From positions 409,205,738-409,269,737 of the forward strand of contig CM053030.1 of assembly GCA_028564925.1 (NCBI GenBank): a stretch of 64,000 nucleotides of DNA, in the 5' to 3' direction. Positions within the stretch are counted from its first letter, which is position 1. Each line of letters begins with the position of its first letter. Of this stretch, positions 22,212 to 32,960 are shown one piece after another. The notes under the pieces were generated by a model, which ran no database searches, was not told the origin of the DNA, and saw only the letters and a list, made by a program, of their open reading frames with translations. Position numbers and translations under genes: made by a program. The stretch is from Lithobates sylvaticus (Eukaryota > Chordata > Amphibia > Anura > Ranidae).

Positions 22212-22281
22212 GAGCATGACTACGGCTCATGTGAGAACATATTAATGAGCATGACTACGGCTCATGTGAGAACATATTAAT
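22212..22281. repeat. Perfect 35-bp tandem duplication
   Basis: Unit 22212-22246, beginning GAGCATGACTACGGCTCATG and ending ATATTAAT, is repeated without change at 22247-22281. It lies 16 bp right of the Penelope target duplication. 'GAGCATGAC...' also contains a small inverted pair, CATGACTACGGCTCATG. Confidence 0.9.
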
Positions 22282-23094
22282 GCCTGCTCTGTGTAAACAG
22301 ATGAGCTAACAACTCAGATAGCAAGGAAAAGAATAAAACAAACATTGTTGAAAAGGCTTGTAAGGGCAAAACCTAAACACACAAAGATTTCTAAGGGTTA
22401 ACACTATAGTTGTAGATGTTTGTTTCACTAATTAGTGCCTGCTTTATCACAGTTTACACAGCGCTCTCCACACCTGTCAATCACCAGGTTCCTATTCTAC
22501 TAGGCCCCGCATCCACATTGATACATTGTGACAGTCACCAATGGGGATAGACGGGACCAATGGGGATAGATACAAAAAGACACTGGGGAGAAGTGAATAA
22601 CACAGGGGACAGATATAATCTACTCTATAATCAGACTGCACTGGGCTTGTCCCTTCTTTTAGCATATACTTTATAGCATGTCAATTATGATTTCTGTTTT
22701 TCCTAGGCCAGATATATTTTCCGTATTCACCCTTGGTTTTACACCTACATTGAGACACCCTTCAATAAAATACTCTGCTCCCAAACTTCTATTAGGCTTC
22801 TTTCACACTGTCAGCCAGGGAGCGCTAAAAAACAGGCAGTTGAGCTGCAGTTTTACTGCTCCCCAACCACTTACCTGAAGCCTATAATACAGCCAGAGGG
22901 GGCTGTATATGTGCAGTGGCCACAACGCTTTGCAGCATACTTACCCATTCAAGTCATGGGGGCACATCGCACTGCAAGTAAAAAACTTGGCTCATGCTTG
23001 CAGCACATTAGTCCCATTATAAACAGTTATTCTGAGGTGGCAGGATCATCTCCTGACAGCGGCCAGTTAGCTCCACTTAACCATAAACTGTTAC
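22282..23094. other. Unassigned sequence
   Basis: No gene recognised. A short near-duplicate 'CCAATGGGGATAGA' occurs twice at about 22539-22570. Confidence 0.5.
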
Positions 23095-23525
23095 TAAAAG
23101 GTAATTTTTTTTCAAATTAAAATAACAAACATACTCTACTCACCTGTTCTGTGCAATGGTATTGCACAAAGTGGCCCCAATCCTCCTTTTTCTAGGGTCC
23201 CCCGCTGGCGATCTTGGCTCCTCTTCTTTGTGTGTCCCCATAGGAAGCCGTTTGATATGGAGGCACATGATGTCTGCTCGCTCCCGAGTTGTGTGTTTAT
23301 GGAGCCGCGCTCCATAGACACACACATCAGGGTTTAGCCCCCCCCCCCACTTCCTCCTCACTGCATTTGTTTGACAGCACCAAGAGCCAATGGCTTGAGG
23401 CCCTACGTGAAGAGGAAAAGAGGGGAGAAGAGTTGCAGCCATACACAGCGCTGGATCTCTTCTCCTCTTTCTTCCCCTTCACAAAGGAGGATGGGAGAGA
23501 AATATAAAATGTTTTTTACCTTTAA
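23095..23525. mobile_element. T2/Kolobok-like TTAA MITE E
   Basis: The left end TAAAAGGTAATTTTTTTTC mirrors the right end, which reads TTAAAGGTAAAAAACATTTT on the minus strand. The right TTAA (23522-23525) is shared with the next element. The interior is non-coding and includes a C run at about 23341-23351. The end TTAAAGG fits the TTAAAGGRR motif of Xenopus T2 MITEs. Confidence 0.65.
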
Positions 23526-24024
23526 AGTGGATGTAAACCCTCTCCTATACCCAATGAAGTGAACAGTCTCAGATGATACCCAGAGATGAAACAAATCTCC
23601 CTACATAAGTTTTACATGTATATCTGCTGTCTTCTTCTTTATATACTGTTTAGAAAGTGCACATCGTGTTACGAGATATTCTCTTCCTGGTTAACACTGC
23701 AGTGAAGCCTGAGCATACAACCAAGACAGCTGATTGGAGGAAAGGCACACACCCCCTCTCCTCATAGGTAGAGACTTTCAGCTCTGTCCCTTGAATCGTT
23801 CAGGGCTCTGCTAATCTATTTATAGCATCCTCCCCAACACAAAACTCCGGCTACTTTTATCATTTGTGACGGAAGAACTTGTCAGGACTTCTCAGACTGA
23901 TAACAGAAGAACGGAGCAGGAGACAACTATGGGACATAGTGCTTTAAAGAGAGATAGAAACAAAAACAGTACAGATATATGTGCGCAGCTCAAATTTCAT
24001 GAATTGGGTTGACATCCACTTTAA
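23522..24024. mobile_element. T2/Kolobok-like TTAA MITE F
   Basis: Begins TTAAAGTGGATGTAAACCC and ends GGGTTGACATCCACTTTAA: well-matched inverted ends of about 19 bp and TTAA at both borders. Non-coding inside. Confidence 0.82.
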
Positions 24025-24068
24025 TGCAAGGAATGCATTAAGGTTAAAGTTTTTAGCTTTAGTATCTT

Positions 24069-24179
24069 TTAAAGTAGAAGTCCAGTCAAAACCTAACTAA
24101 GCTTAAACCTACTCCCACCCCTATTCTAAGCCTTATGCTAGCTACCCTGTAAGGGAAAAATGTGTATACTTACCCAATC
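24069..24179. mobile_element. 5' end of a TTAA MITE, interrupted
   Basis: TTAAAGTAGAAGTCCAG at 24069 is the start of another TTAAAG-type MITE. It breaks off at the Harbinger insertion at 24183 and I could not identify its far end. Confidence 0.45.
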
Positions 24180-24182
24180 TAA

Positions 24183-24608
24183 TGCCGCGTACACACGATC
24201 GGAATTCTCGTCGGAAAAAGCTCTGATGGTTTTCCCATTGGAATTCCGACGGAATTTCGCTCAAACTGTCTTGCCTACACACGGTCACACCAAATTCCGA
24301 CGGTCAATAACAACACGACATACAACACTTTCGACGGCACTAAAAAAGGGAAGTTTAATGCTTCCAAGCATGCGTCGAATTGTTTATGAGCATGCGTCGG
24401 AATTTTGCGTGTCGGAATTGCATACACACGATCGAAAAATCAGATAGAAAGGTTTTCCGTCGGAAAAATTAAGAACAGGCTCTCAATCCAAAGTTTGTCG
24501 GAAATGCCGACAGAAAAAGACCGATGGGTATACACACGGTCGGAAAATTTGATGAAAAGCTCCCATCGGACTGTTTCCATCGGAAATTCCGACCGCGTGT
24601 ACGCGGCA
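24183..24608. mobile_element. PIF/Harbinger-like MITE, copy 1
   Basis: Ends are TGCCGCGTACACACGATCGG and CCGACCGCGTGTACGCGGCA, flanked by the 3-bp duplication TAA (24180-24182 and 24609-24611). A TWA target is the mark of PIF/Harbinger. Inside are many TCGGAA/TTCCGA words. Confidence 0.85.
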
Positions 24609-24611
24609 TAA

Positions 24612-24836
24612 GACTTTTTTTTTTCTGATAATACCTGTTCAGACATTGGATGCATGTACTGTTATCAATCTTTTCCCTTTATAAAGCTTGTATTATTTCT
24701 ATACTAGTGTGCACCTGTATACTTAAGGTAATGTTATATACTGGTTGCAGTAGTTCTTCTGCTCCCAATTACTTTGATTAAATTACTGATTCATTTCTCA
24801 CTGCCAACATTATTGTGAAAACTATTCTTCCACTTA
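24612..24836. other. Unassigned spacer between two MITEs
   Basis: About 225 bp of AT-rich sequence between two copies of the same Harbinger MITE; nothing else recognised. Confidence 0.5.
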
Positions 24837-25237
24837 TGTCGCGTACACACGATTGGAAATTCCGCCAACAAAAGTCAGATGAGAGCCTTTGGTCGGAAAA
24901 TGCGACCGTGTATGCTCCATCGGCCTTTTGCTGGTGGAATTCCAGCCAGCAAAAGATTGAGAGTAAGTTCTCAATTTTTCGATCGGAAAAAGTTTCCGAT
25001 CGGAAATTACGTTCGTCTGCACCAATTCCGACGTGCAAAATACCTATGCATGCTCGGAAACAATTTGACGCATTTTATCAGCTCGTCGTAGTGTTGTACG
25101 TCACCGCGTTCTTGACGGTCGAAAGTTCAGCAAACTTTTGTGTGGCCGTGTGTATGCACGCCAAGCTTGAGCAGAATTCCGTCGGAAAAACCATCCGAGA
25201 TTTTTCCGACTGAAAATCCGTTTGTGTGTACGCGGCA
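24837..25237. mobile_element. PIF/Harbinger-like MITE, copy 2
   Basis: Ends TGTCGCGTACACACGATTGG and TGTGTGTACGCGGCA with a TTA duplication on both sides (24834-24836, 25238-25240). Same family as copy 1 but internally diverged, so it is a separate insertion rather than a local duplication. Confidence 0.85.
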
Positions 25238-25240
25238 TTA

Positions 25241-25930
25241 GCGAATGTTTCGGTTCTATTATTTACCTACAGGTTTAGCACAATATTCTGTTTAGGGAGA
25301 GCTATATCTCATAGCGCTACAGTAGGGGAATTTTGTTCTCACTTTGCAGAAATTTCCTTGTACTATTTTATCTCAGTGACAGGAAGGAAAGAAAAATATC
25401 TGCAATGGAACTAAGAGAAAAAAAAAATCCCTGCCAGGAGTTCTATCTATTTCTTACTCCACTGTCCAAAAATAAACATAGTTAGAGATTAATCATGCGT
25501 TCGCCTAATATACTGTATTTTAAGAAAAGGAGAAATGTATATCTATGATCCTTTTTTCATCTTCAATTCTGCTGAAGGGTGCGGACAGAACAGAAATTTC
25601 TCATCGAAAATGAAGTATCTTTCCTTCATGTACCAAGCAGCTATAGATCAATGCCTGATACTGTGTGGGAGTGCTGTAATTGGCCTTTAAATTTATGGTT
25701 CTTTAAGCATTAACAGACTACTTATGATTGCAATAACCTGGTATCTGTTACATATGATATGCTTTACAGTTGCTTAACCATGTGACACGTGGATTTGCAG
25801 TTATAGTTCAGGAAATTGCTACAACTGCTAACAAAACTGGGAAATTAATATACCTATTGATAAGTCTGTTCAGTTAAAGATAAACACTTGGATAAGCAAA
25901 TATTGTCTAAATATAATTTGTGTGTGTATT
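25241..25930. other. Unassigned AT-rich sequence
   Basis: No gene or repeat family recognised. Confidence 0.5.
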
Positions 25931-26358
25931 TTAAAGTGGTGTTGCACTCAAAAAAAAAAAAAATTGATTAAAAATTAAAAATAAAACATTTGGACATTTT
26001 TTTTTTTTTTTTAACTCACTTCTAAATGCCTTTTGCTAGGGGGTCCCTCATAGTCTGCCTCCTTCAGTGCCTGGGCTGGTGACACCACTTCCCCTCGGCA
26101 CAGGAAGGGCTCAGCTCTGCCCCCTCCCTCCTGTCAGTCATGTGGGACACGTGACAGGTCCCAGATGACTGCTTGTCCAATCACTGTGAAGCCACAGCCG
26201 GGTGCCTACAAGAGCGGAGGGGGTAATGAGCGGGGCTTTGTTCCCCCGCATCGCTGGACCCTGGGACAAGTAAGTGTACGATTATCAAAAGTCAGGAGCT
26301 GCAGTATTTGTAGCTGCTGACTTTTAATTTTTTTTTTTTAAGGGGAACTCCTCTTTAA
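25931..26358. mobile_element. T2/Kolobok-like TTAA MITE, reverse copy of the 43939 family
   Basis: Starts TTAAAGTGGTGTTGCACTC and ends GGGGAACTCCTCTTTAA. Relative to 43939-44382 it is inverted and shares 'GGGTCCCTCATAGTCTGCCT', 'CCAGATGA' and 'GCTGACTTTTAAT'. TTAA lies at 25931-25934 and 26355-26358. Confidence 0.8.
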
Positions 26359-27619
26359 CTTGAGTCTCGGTGTGCTTTGTGTATTTCTTCCAGATCTGTG
26401 CAGTTAGCTGGAGTTAAACCTTTCCTCTGTGCAGGATTTTCCTGTATTAAGACCAGTCACTGCTGCTCTCTTTCCTTGTGCAAGATCACTGGTCTTGTCT
26501 CTGCCCTCTCATTTAGTTTTTTTGCAGGCAGCCTGTAGTGGGCAGACCTACTTGTTCCCTTGCTGTAAGGTAAACCAGATTCCTAGCACCAGAAAACAAG
26601 TGCGGGCGTATGCTCTTATTCGTGTGCATGAGCATTGCTCACATGCTCCTACTTCTAGGCAAAGAGACAATAGATTTACTATTCCAGTTCATCGTGCTTG
26701 CATTAATGCACGCACACGTACACACGCATGCGTACTTGGCACCCAGTGGCCTATTTAAATTGGCCTGTTATCATGAGCAGTTGCTGAGTGGTCTTCAGCT
26801 TGTACCTGTATTCCTGTGACCCGATCCATTGAGCCTGCTTACCTGTGTACGACCCGGCTATCTCCTGGACTTTGCCTTTGCTCCTGCTGTTCACCTGATC
26901 TCTCTGACTTCGGCCTGTTTACTGGACTCGTCTTTGCCCGCTGATTCTGTACTGCGCTGCCCGGCTGTTACCAACCGTGGCCTGCTTCCTGGACTTGCTC
27001 TGCCCATTGACTCGGTCCCCTGCTACCCTGCTGCCGCTGGTTGCTGCCTGCTTACTGGATCTGCTACCATCTCCTGCTCTTGGTGCCAAGCTGCTTCAGT
27101 ATTCTTTTCTTAGGACCCCCAGCTTCATCCAACTAAGAGCGGACTTCACCAGCTAGCTACTCCGGCACTTGTACCACTCTGTGCCCTCACACTCTGTTTC
27201 CAGTGTTGGGCAGGAGTGGCCTCCGCAACATTCTACTCATCACCAAGAATGTGATATTCCCACAGGTCTGCTCTCTGCACAGGCTATGTACAGCACAGTG
27301 ATGATGGTAATAATTGTGTTTGCCAAGGTATTTGGTTTTCACAAAGTAGACTGATATCCTTTATGGCCATTATAGAAGAACTATTATCATAGTTTTTAAA
27401 TCCTTGTGGTATCCCACAGGGGAACTGCATGGAGCCAGCAGTGTAGATTCCTTTGTCTATGCTGTTTGATGTGAATGTAGAAATATATTGATTTCTCTTG
27501 TGTAGCCTGTGGGACAGAAGTAGAGAAATTTACACGGGTATGGATTGCCCTATACATTACTTAGCATGCACTTAAGATGGACATTTACATATAAGTCACT
27601 CAAACTAAACAAACAGCCT
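26359..27619. other. CT-rich sequence, no gene
   Basis: 26820-27120 is rich in loosely repeated 'CTGCTTACTGGA' and 'CTGGACTTGC' words and has no stop in one frame for about 94 codons, but no protein family is visible. It resembles leader or LTR-type repeat DNA of frogs; I could not define ends. Confidence 0.35.
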
Positions 27620-27895
27620 AGTCTTTAACCCTTTCCCACCCAGACCCAGCGGTAGTTTAACAAGGCCTTTATGCCTGTCCCACCAGCTCCCGATCATTGC
27701 TAGAGGCCGAAAGCTGTCTGACAGCCCGGTCACTGTGCTGGGAGCATGCAGTGAGTGCACTCTAAGCACAGAAACCTCAGCCTTCCATGGACCAGCTCCC
27801 AATCATTTCTACAGACCAGGCGCTGTCTATGACAACTCAGTCACTGTACTGTGATCAAGCAGTGAGCTACAGAAACCTCAGCCATGGACACATAC
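27620..27895. repeat. Two-unit ~108-bp tandem repeat
   Basis: 'CCAGCTCCCGATCATTGCTA' (from about 27683) recurs as 'CCAGCTCCCAATCATTTCTA' (from about 27791), followed in both by a '...GCTGTCT...CAGTCACTGT...' and '...GCAGTGAG...AGAAACCTCAGCC' order. The flank 'TTTAACCCTTTCCCACCCAG' is a common frog-repeat start. Confidence 0.6.
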
Positions 27896-29044
27896 ATGTG
27901 GAATGTGGGCTTTAAAGCTCTTTGTCACCGTTGTTGTGGAAAATGTTATTAATGTATGTTGTCAGATGCCCCCCAGTGTCGGTTTTGCTGTAATGCGCTC
28001 ATGTGAGCATATTCGCACATACAGACGTTGGCGGAAGACCATTGGCTGCGGAAATCTTCCTGTGGACACTGCAGATGTGTTTGCTGGTTTAAGGATGTTC
28101 ATTTATGCCTCACCGAGAGACTGGCCACTTCCTGGCGACTGCATTAATGACTTAAAGCGAACATGTCTGTGTACATTGGAACTATAGCATAACAATATAA
28201 ATATTAAGGCCCACTGAGCCATGGTGTTATATCGTTCATTGTCATTGAAAGCAGTTAGACGGTTTGGACATCACTGCTAGTCTGTTTTGAATGTATGCAT
28301 GTGTGTCATTGGTTCTTTTGAAGGAAAACAAATGTCTTAGTGGCTGTCTGTGAAAATACCACCTCCTTCTCCATTGTATTGTTTCAAATCCTTATATGGT
28401 CATTCAATTTCCTGTGAGGTCACAATCCTTTGTAATTCTGTGAATAAAAGAATGAAGCTGGCTCATGGAAGGAGAGCCGATGCTGAGATGATGACGTGAG
28501 GCTGTGGTAAGGTCTGTTTATGGTAATGGGGAACCAGGGGGGGCATACGATCAGAAGGCACTTTATATCTTTAGATTAAAGGGCGCTTATTAGCGCAAGA
28601 GTGTGGTGGAATATCCACGACACTGTACATACAGTATGTGTTACTTGGACGACAACAAGTTAATGGTTTCATCAGTACACATGTTTAAACTGTAATTATA
28701 GTCAATAATTTTTTATAGGTTTGAACTAGTCACCAGAACAAATAGAGAGGGTGCATCCACCTAACAGAAACATGGACAGAATAAAAAACGGCAGAAGTTT
28801 AATCCTTCTCTACTTCATCCAAAATTAAAAACACTATAGATAAACGTTAACTAAATCAGTTTTATGTGTTCACAAGCATAAGTCACATGTTACATACAGT
28901 ATGTATGGTTATAGTTTGTGAACACACTTTTAATTCTGCTGCAATGCTATCCAAATGATTCTGTGGGAAAGCTGTGTGCTGCCCATAAATTCCATATAGC
29001 GAAAATTATATACTTGAAGTTTCTGGATATGAAATGATGGGGTA
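27896..29044. other. Unassigned sequence
   Basis: No gene, RNA or repeat family recognised in this ~1.1 kb. Confidence 0.5.
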
Positions 29045-30125
29045 GAAGTATATACTGTATTTATTGGCATATAACACGCACTTTAATTTTAAGAGGGGCG
29101 TTTCAGGAAAAAAAATTGGAAAGCAAAATAAGGGTCAGTGCTCAGCAATGCAGCCTCGCCAGTGCCATCAATGCAGCCTCACCAGTGCCCATCAATGCAG
29201 CCTCGCCAGTGCCCATCTGTAGCCTAACCATTGCCCCTCAATGCAGCCTGATCAGTGCCCATCTGTAGCCTAACCATTGCCCATCAATGCAGCCTGATCA
29301 GTGCCCATCACTGCAGCCTCCCCAGTGCCCATCAATGCAACCTCACCATTGCCCATTAATGCAGCCTTTGTCAGTGCCCATCTGCAGCTTTACCATTACC
29401 TATCAATGCAGCCTGATCAGTGCCCATCTGTAGCCTCAGCCTTGCCCATCAATGCAGCCTAATCGGTGCCCATCTGCAGCCTCACCATTGCCCATCAATG
29501 CAGCCTGATCAGTGCCCATCAATGCAGCTTCACCAGTGCCCATCAATGCAGCCTTATCAGTGCCCATCTGCAGCCTCACCGTTGCCCATCAATGCAGCCT
29601 GATCAGTGCTCATCTGCAGTTTCACCAGTGCCCATCAATTCAGCCTCACCATTGCCCATCAATGCAGCCTCACCATTGCCCATCAATGCAGCCTCACCAT
29701 TGCCCATCAATGCAGCCTCACCAGTGCCCATCAATGCAGCCTCACCATTGCCCATCAATGCAGCCTCACCATTGCCCATCAATGCAGCCTCACCATTGCC
29801 CATCAATGCAGCCTCACCATTGCCCATCAATGCAGCTTCACCAGTGCCCATCAATGCAGCTTCACCAGTGCCCATCAATGCAGCCTGATCAGTGCCCATC
29901 AATGCAGCCTCACCATTGCCCATCAATGCAGCTTCACAGTGCCCATCAATGCAGCTTCACCAGTGCCCATCAGTGCAGCCTGATCAGTGCCCATCAGTGC
30001 AGCCTGATCAGTGCCCATCAATGCAGCCTGATCAGTGCCCATCAATGCAGCCTGATCAGTGCCCATCAGCGCAGCCTGATCAGTGCCCATCAGCGCAGCC
30101 TGATCAGTGCATGTAGATTATAGCT
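29045..30125 (-). repeat. Minisatellite-bearing repeat, long-array copy
   Basis: The left edge reads TATTTATTGGCATATAACACG, the reverse complement of the tail seen at 14285-14325, followed by about 40 tandem units of ~22-26 bp built on 'CCCATCAATGCAGCCT' with 'GATCAGTG', 'CACCATTG' or 'CACCAGTG' variants (about 29140-30110). The long open frames in this block on both strands are by-products of unit lengths divisible by three and are not genes. Confidence 0.85.
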
Positions 30126-30340
30126 GCCTAATTACACATAGCGGGGATCTCCTGTTTACTCGGCTGACGCAGTTATACAAAGTCCCGCCACCTGGACCGG
30201 CTCCTCTGATAGACAGCACATGTCCCGGCATTGGAGCAGGAGATCTGGTGGCGCTCGCCTATAAAAAGGGTGCCTTGTCTTTCTGTTTTTCTCTACTAGA
30301 TTACTGTACTTCCACCTCTTAGCTGATATCAGCCTTCATA

Positions 30341-30524
30341 GTTAAAGCCGAACTTCAGGTCAAAAATAAAGGCACAAATTAATTCAGCTCTGTAATCATG
30401 AATGCATCAATACACAAAGTACCTGAATATCACATTCTTGCAGTCCCTGTACAGCAGAGCTCGAAGAGGAGTACGAATCAGCACAAGTAGTTAGGTGTTC
30501 TGCAGTGCAAGGAGTATGATTACA
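30341..30524. mobile_element. 5' end of a TTAA MITE
   Basis: Begins TTAAAGCCGAACTTCAGG, another TTAAAG-type terminus. The far end was not found; it stops at the Tc1 insertion. Confidence 0.4.
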
Positions 30525-30526
30525 TA

Positions 30527-32146
30527 CAGTGGTGTGAAAAAGTGTTTGACCCCTTCCTCATTTCCTGTTCATTTGCATGTTTGTCACACTTAAGTGTTTC
30601 GGAACATCAAACCAATTTAAACAATAGTCAAGGACAACACAAGTAAACACAAAATGCAATTTGTAAATGAAGGTGTCTATTATTAAAGGTGAAAAAAAAT
30701 CCAAACCATCATGGCCCTGTGTGAAAAAGTGATTGCCCCCTAAACCTAATAACTGGTTGGGCCACCCTTAGCAGCAACAACTGCAACCAAGCGTTTGCGA
30801 TAACGTGCAATGAGGCTTTTACAGCGTCCTGGAGGAATTTTGGCCCACTCATCTTTGCAGAATTGTCCTAAATCAGTTACATTAGAGGGTTTTCGAGCAT
30901 GAACGGCCTTTTTAAGGTCATACCACAACATCTCAATAGGATTCAGGTCTGGACTTTGGCTAGGCCACTCCAAAGTCTTCATTTTGTTTTTCTTCAGCCA
31001 TTCGGTGGTGGACTTGCTGGTGTGTTTAGGATCATTGTCCTGCTGCAGAACCCAAGTTCGTTTCAGCTTGAGTACACGAACAGATGGTCGGACATTCTCC
31101 TTCAGGATCTCTTGGTAGACAGCAGAATTCATAGTTCCTTTTATCACGGCAAGTCTTCCAGGTCCTGAAGCAGCAAAACAGCCCCAGACCATCACACTAC
31201 CACCACCATATTTTATGGTGGTATAATGTTCTTTTTCTGAAATGCAGTGTTCCTTCTACGCCAGATATACTTGGACACACACCTTCCAAAGAGTTCCACT
31301 TTTGTCTCATCGGTCCACAGAATGTTGTCCCAAAAGTCTTGGGGATCATCAAGATGTGTTGTGGAGAAATTGAGACGAGCTTTGATGTTCTTTTTGCTCA
31401 GCAGTGGTTTTCTCCTTGGAACTCTGCCATGCAGGCCATTTTTGCCCAGTCTTTTCCTGATGGTGGAGGCATGAACGCTGACCTTAACTGAGGCAAGTGA
31501 GGCCTGCAGTTCCTTGGACGTTGTTGTGGGGTCTTTTGTGACCTCTTGGATGAGTCGTCGCTGCGCTCTTGGGGTAATTTTGGGCGGCCGGCCACTCCTG
31601 GGAAGGTTCACCACTGTTCCATGTCTTTGCCATTTGTGGATAATGGCTCTCACTGTGGTTCGCTGGATTCCCAAAGCTTTGGAAATGGCTTTATAACCCT
31701 TTCCAGACTGATAGATCTCAATTACTTTCTTTCTCAATTGTTCCTGAATTTCTTTGGGTCTCGGCATGATGTGTAGCTTTTAAGGATCTTCTGGTGGACC
31801 TTACTGTGTCAAGCAGCTCCTATTTAAGTGATGCCTTGATTGTGAACAGGTGTGGCAATAATCAGGCCTGGGTGTGGCTAGAGAAATTGAACTCAGGTGT
31901 GGACAACCACAGTTATAGTATGTTTTAACAAGGGGGGCAATCACTTTTTCACACAGGGCCATGATGGTTTGGATTTTTTTTCACCTTTAATAATAAACAC
32001 CTTCATTTACAAATTGCATTTTGTGTTTACTTGTGTTGTCCTTGACTATTGTTTAAATTGGTTTGATGTTCCGAAACACTTAAGTGTGACAAACATGCAA
32101 AGGAACAGGAAATGAGGAAGGGGGCAAACACTTTTTCACACCACTG
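30527..32146 (-). mobile_element. Tc1-like transposon with IR/DR ends, nearly complete
   Basis: A 1,620-bp element with TA on both sides (30525-30526, 32147-32148). Its inverted repeats are about 210 bp long (30527-30741 and about 31935-32146). Each contains an outer 'GTGTGAAAAAGTGTTTG' and an inner 'GTGTGAAAAAGTGATTGCCC' unit, the IR/DR layout with two transposase sites per end known for Sleeping Beauty-type Tc1 elements. The two ends are almost identical, so the copy is fairly young. The transposase lies on the minus strand. Confidence 0.92.
30746..31767 (-). pseudogene. Tc1-like transposase, one frameshift
   Basis: The start is at 31767 (MPRPKEIQEQL...). Residues 1-75 form the bipartite DNA-binding region with two helix-turn-helix motifs separated by the GRPP hook (residues 59-62). 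The first catalytic Asp is in WTDETKVE (residue 153). A frame change near 31200-31215 separates this from the second part (30746-31195), which holds QQDNDPKHTS with the second Asp and SPDLNPIEMLW with the Glu. The spacing between those two is 34 residues, giving DD34E. The protein cuts the element's inverted repeats and inserts at TA. Length is normal at about 340 residues. The frameshift alone makes it inactive. Confidence 0.92.
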
Positions 32147-32148
32147 TA

Positions 32149-32470
32149 CCTCCCAAAATTTTGACATGGGAAGGGGGGACATCTATTAGCAAAAGTATGT
32201 AGGCATAGGACACACCCTGTCACGCCCCCTTAAAGGAGAATTCTACAAAAAAAAATGCTTTTTTTTACCACTACTTTTCCTTTATACTGGCTTTTAGAAT
32301 TTACAATTTAGCACTGGGAAACACTTTTTGATAGAAAAATTGTGAATTGTATTTACAACTATATAGATCACACCAAACTGAGGGACAAAAGATTAGGAAA
32401 GGGGGACAGAGGGAATTTGTTCCAAATCAGGGACAGTCCTTCAAAATCAGGGAGAGTTGGGAGCTATGTG
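32149..32470. mobile_element. Short MITE with CTCCCAA inverted ends
   Basis: The left ACCTCCCAAAATTTTGACAT mirrors the right 'ATCAGGGAGAGTTGGGAGCT', with 'GGGGGACA' words near both ends. An internal TTAAAGGAGAATTC (about 32231) may be the end of a second nested MITE. It abuts the Tc1 right TA. Confidence 0.45.
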
Positions 32471-32689
32471 GCTATAGGAGACAAAAGCAGAGTGACAGAG
32501 GGATGAGCTCATCAGTGTGCTACTGTTCCTTTTACTGTCCAGTGACATGGTGGGGAGGAGACATGCAAGTGAAGGTGAAACTGCAACATCCAAACATCCG
32601 GTTCCGTTTCTGCTAGACAAGGCTGTGCTGTGGGGCCTGCATTTAGCTGGCTTTAAGTTTGGTTTTGCATTCTAATTGACTTGTATTGT

Positions 32690-32960
32690 AATGCAAAATC
32701 TAGAGTTTGCATGTTCTCCCTGTGCCTGTGTGGGTTTCCTCTGGGTACTCTGGTTTCCTCCTAAATATGCTCCAAAAATATGCTGGTAGGTTAATTGGCT
32801 CCTGTCTTAATTGGTCCTAGTATATGTATATATGAATGTGGGTTACAGAAAATTGAAAAATTGTAAGCTCCTTGAGGGCAGGGACTGATGTAAATGTACA
32901 ATATATATGTAAAGTGCTGCATAAATTGACGGTGCCATACAAGTACCTGTAATAAATAAA
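32690..32960 (+). repeat. V-SINE, 5'-truncated
   Basis: The core 'GTTTGCATGTTCTCCCTGTG', 'GTGGGTTTCCTCTGGGTACT' and 'TATGCTGGTAGGTTAATTGG' is followed by 'TTGTAAGCTCCTTGAGGGCA' and 'GTAAAGTGCTGCATAAATTG', ending near AATAAATAAA. The tRNA-like head is missing. The tail resembles the L2 tails at 14750 and 47110, as expected if L2 machinery moves it (inference). Confidence 0.75.

Noticed and set aside
26829-27113. 94-codon Leu/Pro/Ser-rich open frame as a secreted peptide gene
   Set aside because: The composition follows from a CT-rich imperfect repeat; no signal-peptide cleavage pattern followed by a conserved domain is visible.
29420-30123. Open frames up to 203 codons with a perfectly repeated protein pattern
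   Set aside because: They are translations of a ~24-bp minisatellite and are open in several frames and on both strands; there is no start context or family signature.
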